From Megalopta genalis (taxonomy: Eukaryota; Arthropoda; Insecta; Hymenoptera; Halictidae), in contig NW_027476802.1 in NCBI RefSeq assembly GCF_051020955.1, positions 62,001-126,000 of the forward strand: a stretch of DNA of 64,000 nt. The letters are read 5' to 3'. The position numbers and the translations under genes are program-made. Under the pieces are notes generated by a model. That model was given only the letters and a program-made list of their open reading frames with translations, did no database searches and was not told the origin of the DNA. This document shows, piece after piece, positions 11,488 to 23,550 of the stretch. Position 1 is the first letter of the stretch; the number at the start of each line of letters is the position of its first letter.

Positions 11488-13350
11488 AATCATTTGTTTC
11501 GCATGGATTTGAAGCTAAACCTTCTACATCGCATTGCTTTGAAGCTAAACCTTCTACATCGCATTGATTTGAAGCAAAACCTTCTACATCGCATTGATTT
11601 GAAGCTAAATCATGTGTGTCGCATGGATTTGAATCTATCTCGTTTGTTTCGTCTCCATTTGAAGCTATATCAATTATATCGCAAGTATCTGAATCTAAAT
11701 CATTTGTTTCGCATGGATTTGAAGCTAAACCTTCTACATCGCATTGATTTGCAGTTCAATCATGTGTTTCGCATGGATTTGAAGCTAACTCATCTGTTTC
11801 GTCTGCATTTGAAGCTTTTTCACTTATATCCCAAGTGATTGAAGCTACGTGATGTGTTTGGCATGGATTTGTAGCTAAACATTCTACATCGCATTGATTT
11901 GCAGCTAAATCATGTGTTTCGCATTGATTTGAAGGTAACTCGTTAGTTTCGCCTGAATTTGAAGCTATATCACTTATATCTCATTTATCTGAACATAAAG
12001 CATTTGTTTCGCATGGATTTGAAGCTAAGCCTTCTATTTCGAATGTACTTAAAGCTAAATGATGTGTATCGCATGGATTTTGAAACTAACTCGATTGATT
12101 CGCCTGCATTTGAAGCTATATCACTTACATCGCAGGTATCTGAAGCTAAATCATTTGTTTAGCATGGATTCGAAGCTAAGGCTTATACATCGCATCTATT
12201 TGAAGCTAAATGATGTGTATCGCATGGATTTTGAAGCTAACTCGTTTGATTCGTCTGCATTTGAAGCTATATCACTTATATCCCAAGTTTTTGAAGCTAA
12301 ATCATTTGTTTCGCATGGATTTGAAGCTCAAACTTCTACATCACATTGATTTGAAGCTACATCATGATTTTCGCATGGAATAGAAGCTAGATCTTCTACA
12401 TCGCATTGATTTCCAGCTGAGTCATGTGTTTCGCATTGATTTGTAGCTAAACCTTCTGCATGGAATTGATTTGAAGCTAAATCATGTATTTCGCTTGGAT
12501 TCGAAGCTAAACCTTCTACATCGCATTGATTTGCAGTTCAATCATGTGTTTCGCATGAATTTGAAGCTAAACCTTCAAAATCGCATTGATTTGAAGCTAA
12601 ATCATGTGATTCGCTTGGCATTGAAGCTAACTCGTTTGTTTCGCCTGCATTTGAAGCTATGTCACTTGTATCGTATGTATTTGAAGAAAAATCATTTGTT
12701 TCGCATGGATTTGAAGCTAAACCTTCCACATCGCATTGATTTGCAGTTCAATCATGTGTTTCGCATGGATTTGAAGCTAACTCGTTTGTGTCGTCTGCAT
12801 GTGAAGGTATATCACTTATATCCCGAGTGTTTGAAGCTACTTCAGTTGCTTCGAATGGATTCCAAGCTCAAACTTCTACATCACATTGATTTGAAGCTAC
12901 ATCATGTATTTCGCTTGGATTCGAAGCTAAACCTTCTACATCGCATTGATTTGCAGCTAAATCATGTACTTCGCATGGATTTGAAGGTAAATCATTTGTC
13001 TCGCACGAATATGAAGCTAAAAGATGTGCTCCGCTTGAATTTTAAGCTATATCATGTGTTTCGCATGGAATTGAAGGTAACTTGTTTCGCCTGCATTTGT
13101 AGCTATATCACTTGAATCGCAAATATTAGAAAAGAAATCATTTGTTTCGAATGGATTTGAAGCTAACTCGTTTGCTTCGCCTGCATTTGAAGCTATATCA
13201 TTTGTTTAGAATGTATTTGAAGAAAAATCATTTGGTTCGCATGGATTTGAAGCTAAACCTTCTACATCGCATTGATTTGCATTTCAATCATGTGTTTCGC
13301 ATGGATTTGAAGCTATCTCGATTCTTTCGTCTGCATTTGAAGCTATATCA
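11488..13350. repeat. 3,178-bp family II block, partial copy 2
   Basis: This copy follows copy 1 through the third 0.96-kb block (about 12,315-13,275) and diverges near 13,350. There the expected CTATATCACTTATATCGCAAC is replaced by CTATATCAATTATATCGCAA followed by CTTATGC, which matches sequence around 11,455. The copy is thus cut short by a jump back into an earlier part of the array, as expected for unequal exchange between misaligned copies. It differs from copy 1 by few substitutions. Confidence 0.78.
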
Positions 13351-13780
13351 ATTATATCGCAAGTATCTTATGCTAAATCATTTGTTTCGCATGGATTTGA
13401 AGCTAAACCTTCTACATCGCATTGCTTTGAAGCTAAACCTTCTACATCGCATTGATTTGAAGCTAAACCTTCTACATCGCATTGATTTGCAGCTAAATCA
13501 TGTGTTTCGCCTGGATTTGAATCTAAACCTTCTAAACCGAATTGATTTGAAGCTAAATCATGTATGTCGCATGGACTTGAAGCTAACTCGTTTGTTTCGT
13601 CTGCATTTGAAGCTATATCAATTATATCGCAAGTATCTTATGCTAAATCATTTGTTTCGCATGGATTTGAAGCTAAACCTTCTACATCGCATTGCTTTGA
13701 AGCTAAACCTTCTACATCGCATTGATTTGAAAGCAAAACCTTCTACATCGCATTGATTTGAAGCTAAATCATGTGTGTCG
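13351..13780. repeat. Local recombinant segment with duplicated AATTATATC...CTTATGC run
   Basis: The run CTATATCAATTATATCGCAA - GTATCTTATGC - GGATTTGAAGC - CATTGCTTTGAAGC occurs twice about 270 bp apart (from about 13,350 and 13,620). The intervening monomers include the CTGGATTTGAATC and CTAAACCGAATTG types. This is a small tandem duplication at the junction between two larger block copies. A one-base insertion (GATTTGAAAGC instead of GATTTGAAGC) lies near 13,731. Confidence 0.65.
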
Positions 13781-16311
13781 CATGGATTTGAATCTATCTC
13801 GTTTGTTTCGTCTCTCCATTTGAAGCTATATCAATTATATCGCAAGTATCTGAATCTAAATCATTTGTTTCGCATGGATTTGAAGCTAAACCTTCTACAT
13901 CGCATTGATTTGCAGTTCAATCATGTGTTTCGCATGGATTTGAAGCTAACTCATCTGTTTCGTCTGCATTTGAAGCTTTTTCACTTATATCCCAAGTGAT
14001 TGAAGCTACGTGATGTGTTTGGCATGGATTTGTAGCTAAACATTCTACATCGCATTGATTTGCAGCTAAATCATGTGTTTCGCATTGATTTGAAGGTAAC
14101 TCGTTAGTTTCGCCTGAATTTGAAGCTATATCACTTATATCTCATTTATCTGAACATAAAGCATTTGTTTCGCATGGATTTGAAGCTAAGCTTTCTATTT
14201 CGAATGTACTTAAAGCTAAATGATGTGTATCGCATGGATTTTGAAACTAACTCGATTGATTCGCCTGCATTTGAAGCTATATCACTTACATCGCAGGTAT
14301 CTGAAGCTAAATCATTTGTTTAGCATGGATTCGAAGCTAAGGCTTATACATCGCATCTATTTTGAAGCTAAATGATGTGTATCGCATGGATTTTGAAGCT
14401 AACTCGTTTGATTCGTCTGCATTTGAAGCTATATCACTTATATCCCAAGTTTTTGAAGCTAAATCATTTGTTTCGCATGGATTTGAAGCTCAAACTTCTA
14501 CATCACATTGATTTGAAGCTACATCATGATTTTCGCATGGAATAGAAGCTAGATCTTCTACATCGCATTGATTTCCAGCTGAGTCATGTGTTTCGCATTG
14601 ATTTGTAGCTAAACCTTCTGCATGGAATTGATTTGAAGCTAAATCATGTATTTCGCTTGGATTCGAAGCTAAACCTTCTACATCGCATTGATTTGCAGTT
14701 CAATCATGTGTTTCGCATGAATTTGAAGCTAAACCTTCAAAATCGCATTGATTTGAAGCTAAATCATGTGATTCGCTTGGCATTGAAGCTAACTCGTTTG
14801 TTTCGCCTGCATTTGAAGCTATGTCACTTGTATCGTATGTATTTGAAGAAAAATCATTTGTTTCGCATGGATTTGAAGCTAAACCTTCCACATCGCATTG
14901 ATTTGCAGTTCAATCATGTGTTTCGCATGGATTTGAAGCTAACTCGTTTGTGTCGTCTGCATGTGAAGGTATATCACTTATATCCCGAGTGTTTGAAGCT
15001 ACTTCAGTTGCTTCGAATGGATTCCAAGCTCAAACTTCTACATCACATTGATTTGAAGCTACATCATGTATTTCGCTTGGATTCGAAGCTAAACCTTCTA
15101 CATCGCATTGATTTGCAGCTAAATCATGTACTTCGCATGGATTTGAAGGTAAATCATTTGTCTCCCACGAATATGAAGCTAAAAGATGTGCTCCGCTTGA
15201 ATTTTAAGCTATATCATGTGTTTCGCATGGAATTGAAGGTAACTTGTTTCGCCTGCATTTGTAGCTATATCACTTGAATCGCAAATATTAGAAAAGAAAT
15301 CATTTGTTTCGAATGGATTTGAAGCTAACTCGTTTGCTTCGCCTGCATTTGAAGCTATATCATTTGTTTAGAATGTATTTGAAGAAAAATCATTTGGTTC
15401 GCATGGATTTGAAGCTAAACCTTCTACATCGCATTGATTTGCATTTCAATCATGTGTTTCGCATGGATTTGAAGCTATCTCGATTCTTTCGTCTGCATTT
15501 GAAGCTATATCACTTATATCGCAACTATCTGATGCTAAATCATTTGTTTCGCGTGGATTCGAAGCTAAAGCTTCTACATCGCAATGATTTGCAGTTCAAT
15601 CATGTGTTTCGCATGGATTTGAAGCTAAACCTTCTAAATCGCATTGATTTGAAGCTAAATCATGTGAATCGCTTGGCATTGAAGCTAACTCGTTTGTTTC
15701 GTCTGCATTTGAAACTATGTCACTTATATCGCAAGTATCTGAAGTTAAATCATTGGTTTCGCTTGGATTTGAAGCTAAACCTTCTACATCGCATTGATTT
15801 GCTGCTAAATCATGTGTTTCGCTAGGATTTGAATCTAAACCTTCTAAACCGAATTGATTTGAAGCTAAATCATGTGTGTCGCATGGAGTTGAAGCTAACT
15901 CGTTTGTTTCGTCTGCATTTGAAGCTATATCACTTATACCGCAAGCATCTGAAGCTAAATCATTGATTTCGCATGGATTTGTAGCTAAACCTTCTACATC
16001 GCATTGATTTGAAGCTAAACCTTCTACATCGCATTGATTTGAAGCAAAACCTTCTACATCGCATTGATTTGAAGTTAAATCATGTGTGTCGCATGGATTT
16101 GAATCAATCTCGTTTGTTTCGTCTCCATTTGAAGCTATATCACTTATATCGCAAGTATCTGAATCTAAATCATTTGTTTCGCATGGATTTGAAGCTAAAC
16201 CTTCTACACCGCATTGATTTGCAGGTAAATGATGTTTTGTGCATGGATTTGTGGCTAATTCGTTTGTTTCTCCTGCATTTGAAATTATATCACTTATATC
16301 GCAAGTATCTG
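13781..16311. repeat. Family II block, copy 3 (matches 8.44-10.97 kb)
   Basis: This segment aligns with about 8,440-10,971 at offsets that step from 5,337 to 5,339 to 5,340 bp. The steps occur at small insertions: an extra CT near 13,813 (GTCTCTCCATTTG) and an extra T near 14,360 (CTATTTTGAAGC). It carries the fourth 0.96-kb block (about 14,477-15,437; marker at 14,488). The match ends at 10,972/16,312, where GATGCTAAATC becomes GATTCTAAATC. Offset 5,340 is exactly 178 monomers of 30 bp. Confidence 0.8.
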
Positions 16312-16798
16312 ATTCTAAATCAATTTTTTCGCATGGATTTGAAGCTAAACCATCTACATCGCATTGATTTGAAGCTAAATCATGTGAATCGCTTGGCATT
16401 GAAGCTAACTCGTTTGTTTCGCCTGCATTTGAAGATATATAACTTCTATCGTATGTATTTGAAGAAAAATCATTTGGTTCGCATGGATTTGAAGCTAAAC
16501 CTTCTACATCGCATTGATTTGCAGCTAAATCATGTGTTTCGCCTGGATTTGAATCTAAACCTTCTAAACCGAATTGATTTGAAGCTAAATCATGTGTGTC
16601 GCATGGACTTGAAGCTAACTCGTTTGTTTCGCCAGCATTTGAAGCTATATCAATTATATCGCAAGTATCTGATGCTAAATCATTTGTTTCGCATGGATTT
16701 GAAGCTAAACCTTCTACATCGTATTGATTTGCAGCTAAACCTTCTACATCGCATTGATTTGCAGCTAAATCATGTACTTCGCATGGATTTGAAGGCAA
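15596..16798 (-). other. Longest open frame in window (400 codons), probably not a gene
   Basis: Translation gives 40 consecutive decapeptides of the kind NPCETNDLAS, NQCDVEGLAS, DTCDISDIAS and NAGETNELAS: acidic, rich in Asn, Asp, Glu, Ser, Ala and Cys. It has no signal peptide, membrane segment or recognised domain. The frame begins at a Met inside a monomer and stops at 15,596-15,598, where the variant CAGTTCAATCATG supplies TGA. Both ends lie within ordinary repeat sequence, with no promoter or unique flank. The same frame is open for 317 codons at 17,242-18,195. It may be a relic of a coding minisatellite or a chance product of 30-bp periodicity; I favour the second for this interval. 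Confidence 0.15.
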
Positions 16799-16935
16799 AT
16801 CATTTGTCTCGCACGAATATGAAGCTAAAAGATGTGCTCCGCTTGAATTTTAAGCTATATCGTGTGTTTCGCATGGAATTGAAGGTAACTTGTTTCGCCT
16901 GCATTTGTAGCTATATCACTTGAATCGCAAGTATT
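16312..16935. repeat. Mosaic family II connector
   Basis: This joins pieces also seen around 11,130-11,400 (GATTCTAAATCAATTTTTTC, CATCTACATCGCATTG, GAAGATATATAACTTC) to the end of the 0.96-kb block (CTCGCACGAATATGAAGC, the 26-bp monomer near 16,878). Family II content is complete but the order is shuffled relative to 9-12 kb. Near 16,720-16,750 two GATTTGCAGCTAAACC monomers lie side by side, a one-monomer expansion. Confidence 0.65.
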
Positions 16936-19296
16936 AGAAAAGAAATCATTTGTTTCGAATGGATTTGAAGCTAACTCGTTTGCTTCGCCTGCATTTGAAG
17001 CTATATCACTTGTTTCGAATGTATTTGAAGAAAAATCATTTGGTTCGCATGGATTTGAAGCTAAACCTTCTACATCGCATTCATTTGCATTTCAATCATG
17101 TGTTTCGCATGGATTTGAAGCTATCTCGATTCTTTCGTCTGCATTTGAAGCTATATCACTTATATCGCAACTATCTGATGCTAAATCATTTGTTTCGCAT
17201 GGATTCGAAGCTAAAGCTTCTACATCGCATTGATTTGCAGTTCAATCATGTGTTTCGCATGGATTTGAAGCTAAACCTTCTAAATCGCATTGATTTGAAG
17301 CTAAATCATGTGAATCGCTTGGCATTGAAGCTAACTCGTTTGTTTCGTCTGCATTTGAAACTATGTCACTTATATCGCAAGTATCTGAAGTTAAATCATT
17401 GGTTTCGCATGGATTTGAAGCTAAACCTTCTACATTGCATTGATTTGCTGCTAAATCATGTGTTTCGCTAGGATTTGAATCTAAACCTTCTAAACCGAAT
17501 TGATTTGAAGCTAAATCATGTGTGTCGCATGGAGTTGAAGCTAACTCGTTTGTTTCGTCTGCATTTGAAGCTATATCACTTATACCGCAAGCATCTGAAG
17601 CTAAATCATTGATTTCGCATGGATTTGAAGCTAAACCTTCTACATCGCATTGATTTGAAGCTAAACCTTCTACATGGCATTGATTTGAAGCAAAACCTTC
17701 TACATCGCATTGATTTGAAGTTAAATCATGTGTGTCGCATGGATTTGAATCAATCTCGTTTGTTTCGTCTCCATTTGAAGCTATATCACTTATATCGCAA
17801 GTATCTGAATCTAAATCATTTGTTTCGCATGGATTTGAAGCTAAACCTTCTACACCGCATTGATTTGCAGGTAAATGATGTGTTGTGCATGGATTTGTAG
17901 CTAATTCGTTTGTTTCTCCTGCATTTGAAATTATAACACTTATATCGCAAGTATCTGATGCTAAATCATTTGTTTTGCATGGAATTGAAGCTAAGGCTTC
18001 TACTTCGCATTGATTTGAAGCTAAATCATGTGTTTCGCTTGGATATGGAGCTAACTCGTTTGTTTCGTCTGCATTTGAAGCTATATCACTTATATCGCAA
18101 GTATCTGATTCTAAATTAATTTTTTCGCATGGATTTGAAGCTAAACCATCTACATCGCATTGATTTGAAGCTAAATCATGTGAATCGCTTGGCATTGAAG
18201 CTAACTCGTTTGTTTCGCCTGCATTTGAAGATATATAACTTCTATCGTATGTATTTGAAGAAAAATCATTTGGTTCGCATGGATTTGAAGCTAAACCTTC
18301 TACATCGCATTGATTTGCAGCTAAATCATGTGTTTTGCCTGGATTTGAATCTAAACCTTCTAAACCGAATTGATTTGTAGCTAAATCATGTATGTCGCAT
18401 GGACTTGAAGCTAACTCGTTTGTTTCGTCTGCATTTGAAGCTATATCAATTATATCGCAAGTATCTTATGCTAAATCATTTGTTTCGCATGGATTTGAAG
18501 CTAAACCTTCTACATCGCATTGCTTTGAAGCTAAACCTTCTACATCGCATTGATTTGAAGCAAAACCTTCTACATCGCATTGATTTGAAGCTAAATCATG
18601 TGTGTCGCATGGATTTGAATCTATCTCGTTTGTTTCGTCTCCATTTGAAGCTATATCACTTATATCGCAAGTATCTGAATCTAAATCATTTGTTTCGCAT
18701 GGATTTGAAGCTAAACCTTCTACATCGCATTGATTTGCAGTTCAATCATGTGTTTCGCATGGATTTGAAGCTAACTCATCTGTTTCGTCTGCATTTGAAG
18801 CTTTTTCAATTATATCCCAAGTGATTGAAGCTACGTGATGTGTTTGGCATGGATTTGTAGCTAAACATTCTACATCGCATTGATTTGCAGCTAAATCATG
18901 TGTTTCGCATTGATTTGAAGGTAACTCGTTAGTTTCGCCTGAATTTGAAGCTATATCACTTATATCTCATTTATCTGAACATAAAGCATTTGTTTCGCAT
19001 GGATTTGAAGCTAAGCCTTCTATTTCGAATGCACTTAAAGCTAAATGATGTGTATCGCATGGATTTTGAAACTAACTCGATTGATTCGCCTGCATTTGAA
19101 GCTATATCACTTACATCGCAGGTATCTGAAGCTAAATCATTTGTTTAGCATGGATTCGAAGCTAAGGCTTATACATCGCATCTATTTGAAGCTAAATGAT
19201 GTGTATCGCATGGATTTTGAAGCTAACTCGTTTGATTCGTCTGCATTTGAAGCTATATCACTTATATCCCAAGTTTTTGAAGCTAAATCATTTGTT
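16936..19296. repeat. Family II block, copy at 6,986-bp offset from 9.95-12.31 kb
   Basis: The order of variant monomers reproduces 9,950-12,310 at 6,986 bp. For example GCAAGTATCTGATGC at 10,961 matches 17,947. It also matches 15,304-16,300 at 1,646 bp (CATGTGTGTCGCATGG at 16,081 and 17,727). Because 6,986 equals 5,340 plus 1,646, the three copies form a consistent series. The end lies where GGATTTTGAAGC (31-bp monomer, 19,303) replaces GGATTTGAAGCTCAAAC. Confidence 0.78.
17242..18195 (-). other. 317-codon open frame of decapeptide repeats, probably not a gene
   Basis: This is the same minus-strand frame as at 15,596-16,798, about 32 decapeptides long, starting MPSDSHDLAS and ending at the CAGTTCAATCATG-derived TGA. 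It is a near copy of that frame carried along by block duplication, so the two are not independent evidence of coding. Composition is acidic and Cys-containing. No domain, signal or membrane segment is visible. Confidence 0.12.
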
Positions 19297-19776
19297 TCGC
19301 ATGGATTTTGAAGCTAAACCTTCTACATCGCATTGATTTGCAGCTAAATCATGTACTTCGCATGGATTTGAAGGTAAATCATTTGTCTCGCACGAATATG
19401 AAGCTAAAAGATGTGCTCCACTTGAATTTTAAGCTATATCATGTGTTTCGCATGGAATTGAAGGTAACTTGTTTCGCCTGCATTTGTAGCTATATCACTT
19501 GAATCGCAAGTATTTGAAAAGAAATCATTTGTTTCGAATGGATTTGAAGCTAACTCGTTTGCTTCGCCTGCATTTGAAGCTATAGCACTTGTTTCGAATG
19601 TATTTGAAGAAAAATCATTTGGTTCGCATGGATTTGAAGCTAAACCTTCTACATCGCATTGATTTGCAGCTAAATCATGTGTTTCGCCTGGATTTGAATC
19701 TAAACCTTCTAAACCGAATTAATTTGAAGCTAAATCATGTGTGTCGCATGGACTTGAAGCTAACTCGTTTGTTTCG
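18890..19776. repeat. Segment repeated at 26.54-27.43 kb (offset 7,650 bp)
   Basis: The series TCATTTATCTGAACATAAAG, CTTCTATTTCGAA, GATTTTGAAACTAACTCG, TTTAGCATGG, CTTATACATCGCATC, TCCCAAGTTTTTGAAGC, the 31-bp GGATTTTGAAGC monomer, and CACGAATATGAAGC with the 26-bp monomer recurs at a constant 7,650 bp (255 x 30). The match ends at 19,777, where TTTCGCCTG replaces TTTCGTCTG. It overlaps the end of the 6,986-offset copy, which shows that block boundaries are reused. Confidence 0.75.
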
Positions 19777-20820
19777 CCTGCATTTGAAGCTATATCAATT
19801 ATATCCCAAGTATCTGATGCTAAATCATTTGTTTCGCATGGATTTGAAGCTAAACCTTCTACATCGGATTGATTTGCAGCTAAACCTTCTACATCGCATT
19901 GATTTGAAGATAAATCATGTGATTCGCTTGGCTTTGAAGCTAACTCGTTTGTTTCGTCTGCATTTGAAGCTATATCACTTATACCGCAAGTATCTGAATC
20001 TAAATCATTGATTTCGCATGGATTTGAAGCTAAACCTGCTACGTCGCATTGATTTGCTGGTAAATCATGTGTATCGCATTGATTTTGAAGGTACCTCGAT
20101 TGCTTCGTCTGCATTTGAAGCTATATCACATATATCCCATGTGTTTGAAGCTAAATCATGTGTTTCGCATGGATTTGAAGCTAAAACATCTAGATCGCAT
20201 TGATTTGAAGCTACATCATGAGTTTCGCATGGAATAGAAGCTAGATCTTCTACATTGCATTGATTTCCAGCTGAGTCATGTGTTACGCATGGATTTGAAG
20301 CTAACTCATCTGTTTCGTCTGCATTTGAAGCTTTTTCACTTATATCCCAAGTGATTGAAGCTACGTGATGTGTTTGGCATGGATTTGTAGCTAAACATTC
20401 CACATCGCATTGATTTGCATTTCAATCATGTGTTTCGCATGGATTTGAAGCTATCTCGTTTCTTTCGTCTGCATTTGAAGCTATATCACTTATATCGCAA
20501 GTATCTGATGCTAAATCATTTGTTTCGCATGGATTCGAAGCTAAACCTTCTAAATCGCATTGATTTGAAGCTAAATCATGTGAATCGCTTGGCATTGAAG
20601 CTAACTCGTTTGTTTCGCCTGCATTTGAAGCTATATCACTTGTATCGTATGTATTTGAAGAAAAATCATTTGGTTCGCATGGATTTGAAGCTAAACCTTC
20701 TACATCGCATTGATATGCAGCTAAATCATGTGTTTCGCCTGGATTTGAATCTAAACCTTCTAAACCGAATTGATTTGAAGCTAAATCATGTGTTTCGCAT
20801 GGACTTGAAGCTAACTCGTT
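19777..20820. repeat. Mosaic connector, related to 53.6-54.1 and 59.9-60.4 kb
   Basis: Private variants are CTACATCGGATTG (19,860), GAAGATAAATCATGTGATTC, AAACATCTAGATCGCATTG, GGAATAGAAGCTAGATC and CCAGCTGAGTCATG. They recur, partly reordered, near 53,690-53,960 and 59,990-60,250. After 20,300 it carries the GTGATTGAAGCTACGTGATG and GTTTGGCATGG monomers that begin each 930-bp unit downstream. Short open frames here (minus 19,719-20,114 and 20,065-20,403) end at repeat-borne stops and are not supported as genes. Confidence 0.68.
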
Positions 20821-23550
20821 TGTTTCGTCTGCATTTGAAGCTATATCAATTATATCGCAAGTATCTTATGCTAAATCATTTGTTTCGCATGGATTTGAAG
20901 CTAAACCTTCTACATCGCATTGCTTTGAAGCTAAACCTTCTACATCGCATTGATTTGAAGCAAAACCTTCTACATCGCATTGATTTGAAGCTAAATCATG
21001 TGTGTCGCATGGATTTGAATCTATCTCGTTTGTTCCGTCTCCATTTGAAGCTATATCACTTATATCGCAAGTATCTGAATCTAAATCATTTGTTTCGCAT
21101 GGATTTGAAGCTAAACCTTCTACATCGCATTGATTTGCAGTTCAATCATGTGTTTCGCATGGATTTGAAGCTAACTCATCTGTTTCGTCTGCATTTGAAG
21201 CTTTTTCACTTATATCCCAAGTGATTGAAGCTACGTGATGTGTTTGGCATGGATTTGTAGCTAAACATTCTACATCGCATTGATTTGCATTTCAATCATG
21301 TGTTTCGCATGGATTTGAAGCTATCTCGTTTCTTTCGTCTGCATTTGAAGCTATATCACTTATATCGGAAGTATCTGATGCTAAATCATTTGTTTCGCAT
21401 GGATTCGAAGCTAAAGTTTCTACATCGCATTGATTTGCAGTTCAATCATGTGTTTCGCATGGATTTGAAGCTAAACCTTCTAAATCGCATTGATTTGAAG
21501 CTAAATCATGTGAATCGCTTGGCATTGAAGCTAACTCGTTTGTTTCGCCTGCATTTGAAGCTATATCACTTGTATCGTATGTATTTGAAGAAAAATCATT
21601 TGGTTCGCATGGATTTGAAGCTAAACCTTCTACATCGCATTGATTTGCAGCTAAATCATGTGTTTCGCCTGGATTTGAATCTAAACCTTCTAAACCGAAT
21701 TGATTTGAAGCTAAATCATGTGTGTCGCATGGACTTGAAGCTAACTCGTTTGTTTCGTCTGCATTTGAAGCTATATCAATTATATCGCAAGTATCTTATG
21801 CTAAATCATTTGTTTCGCATGGATTTGAAGCTAAACCTTCTACATCGCATTGCTTTGAAGCTAAACCTTCTACATCGCATTGATTTGAAGCAAAACCTTC
21901 TACATCGCATTGATTTGAAGCTAAATCATGTGTGTCGCATGGATTTGAATCTATCTCGTTTGTTCCGTCTCCATTTGAAGCTATATCACTTATATCGCAA
22001 GTATCTGAATCAAAATCATTTGTTTCGCATGGATTTGAAGCTAAACCTTCTACATCGCATTGATTTGCAGTTCAATCATGTGTTTCGCATGGATTTGAAG
22101 CTAACTCATCTGTTTCGTCTGCATTTGAAGCTTTTTCACTTATATCCCAAGTGATTGAAGCTACGTGATGTGTTTGGCATGGATTTGTAGCTAAACATTC
22201 TACATCGCATTGATTTGCATTTCAATCATGTGTTTCGCATGGATTTGAAGCTATCTCGTTTCTTTCGTCTGCATTTGAAGCTATATCACTTATATCGGAA
22301 GTATCTGATGCTAAATCATTTGTTTCGCATGGATTCGAAGCTAAAGTTTCTACATCGCATTGATTTGCAGTTCAATCATGTGTTTCGCATGGATTTGAAG
22401 CTAAACCTTCTAAATCGCATTGATTTGAAGCTAAATCATGTGAATCGCTTGGCATTGAAGCTAACTCGTTTGTTTCGCCTGCATTTGAAGCTATATCACT
22501 TGTATCGTATGTATTTGAAGAAAAATCATTTGGTTCGCATGGATTTGAAGCTAAACCTTCTACATCGCATTGATTTGCAGCTAAATCATGTGTTTCGCCT
22601 GGATTTGAATCTAAACCTTCTAAACCGAATTGATTTGAAGCTAAATCATGTGTGTCGCATGGACTTGAAGCTAACTCGTTTGTTTCGTCTGCATTTGAAG
22701 CTATATCAATTATATCGCAAGTATCTTATGCTAAATCATTTGTTTCGCATGGATTTGAAGCTAAACCTTCTACATCGCATTGCTTTGAAGCTAAACCTTC
22801 TACATCGCATTGATTTGAAGCAAAACCTTCTACATTGCATTGATTTGAAGCTAAATCATGTGTGTCGCATGGATTTGAATCTATCTCGTTTGTTTCGTCT
22901 CCATTTGAAGCTATATCACTTATATCGCAAGTATCTGAATCTAAATCATTTGTTTCGCATGGATTTGAAGCTAAACCTTCTACATCGCATTGATTTGCAG
23001 TTCAATCATGTGTTTCGCATGGATTTGAAGCTAACTCATCTGTTTCGTCTGCATTTGAAGCTTTTTCACTTATATCCCAAGTGATTGAAGCTACGTGATG
23101 TGTTTGGCATGGGTTTGTAGCTAATCATTCTACATCGCATTGATTTGCATTTCAAGCATGTGTTTCGCATGGATTTGAAGCTATCTCGTTTCTTTCGTCT
23201 GCATTTGAAGCTATATCACTTATATCGGAAGTATCTGATGCTAAATCATTTGTTTCGCATGGATTCGAAGCTAAAGCTTCTACATCGCATTGATTTGCAG
23301 CTAAATCATGTGTTTCGCCTGGATTTGAATCTAAACCTTCTAAACCGAATTGATTTGAAGCTAAATCATGTGTGTCGCATGGACTTGAAGCTAACTCGTT
23401 TGTTTCGTCTGCATTTGAAGCTATATCAATTATATCGCAAGTATATTATGCTAAATCATTTGTTTCGCCTGGATTTGAAGCTAAACCTTCTACATCGCAT
23501 TGATTTGCAGCTAAATCATGTGTTTCGCCTGGATTTGAAGCTAACTCGGT
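20821..23550. repeat. 2,730-bp tandem duplication, copy 1
   Basis: This aligns base for base with 23,551-26,280. Flanking positions 20,799, 20,803 and 20,819 already differ from their partners, which fixes the left edge near 20,821. Private variants shared by both copies include ATCAAAATCATTTG (about 22,011 and 24,741), CTACATTGCATTG (22,831 and 25,561), GGGTTTGTAGCTAATCATTC (23,111 and 25,841) and GTATATTATGC. The block holds 91 monomers of exactly 30 bp on average and about three units of the 930/870-bp repeat. Confidence 0.9.

Noticed and set aside
15596..16798. The minus-strand translation as a genuine pentapeptide-repeat or antifreeze-type protein
   Set aside because: The five-residue pattern is suggestive, but the Ala at i-2 and the TCT-type motifs are absent, and the frame does not extend across neighbouring monomers. 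It is kept only as a low-confidence idea.
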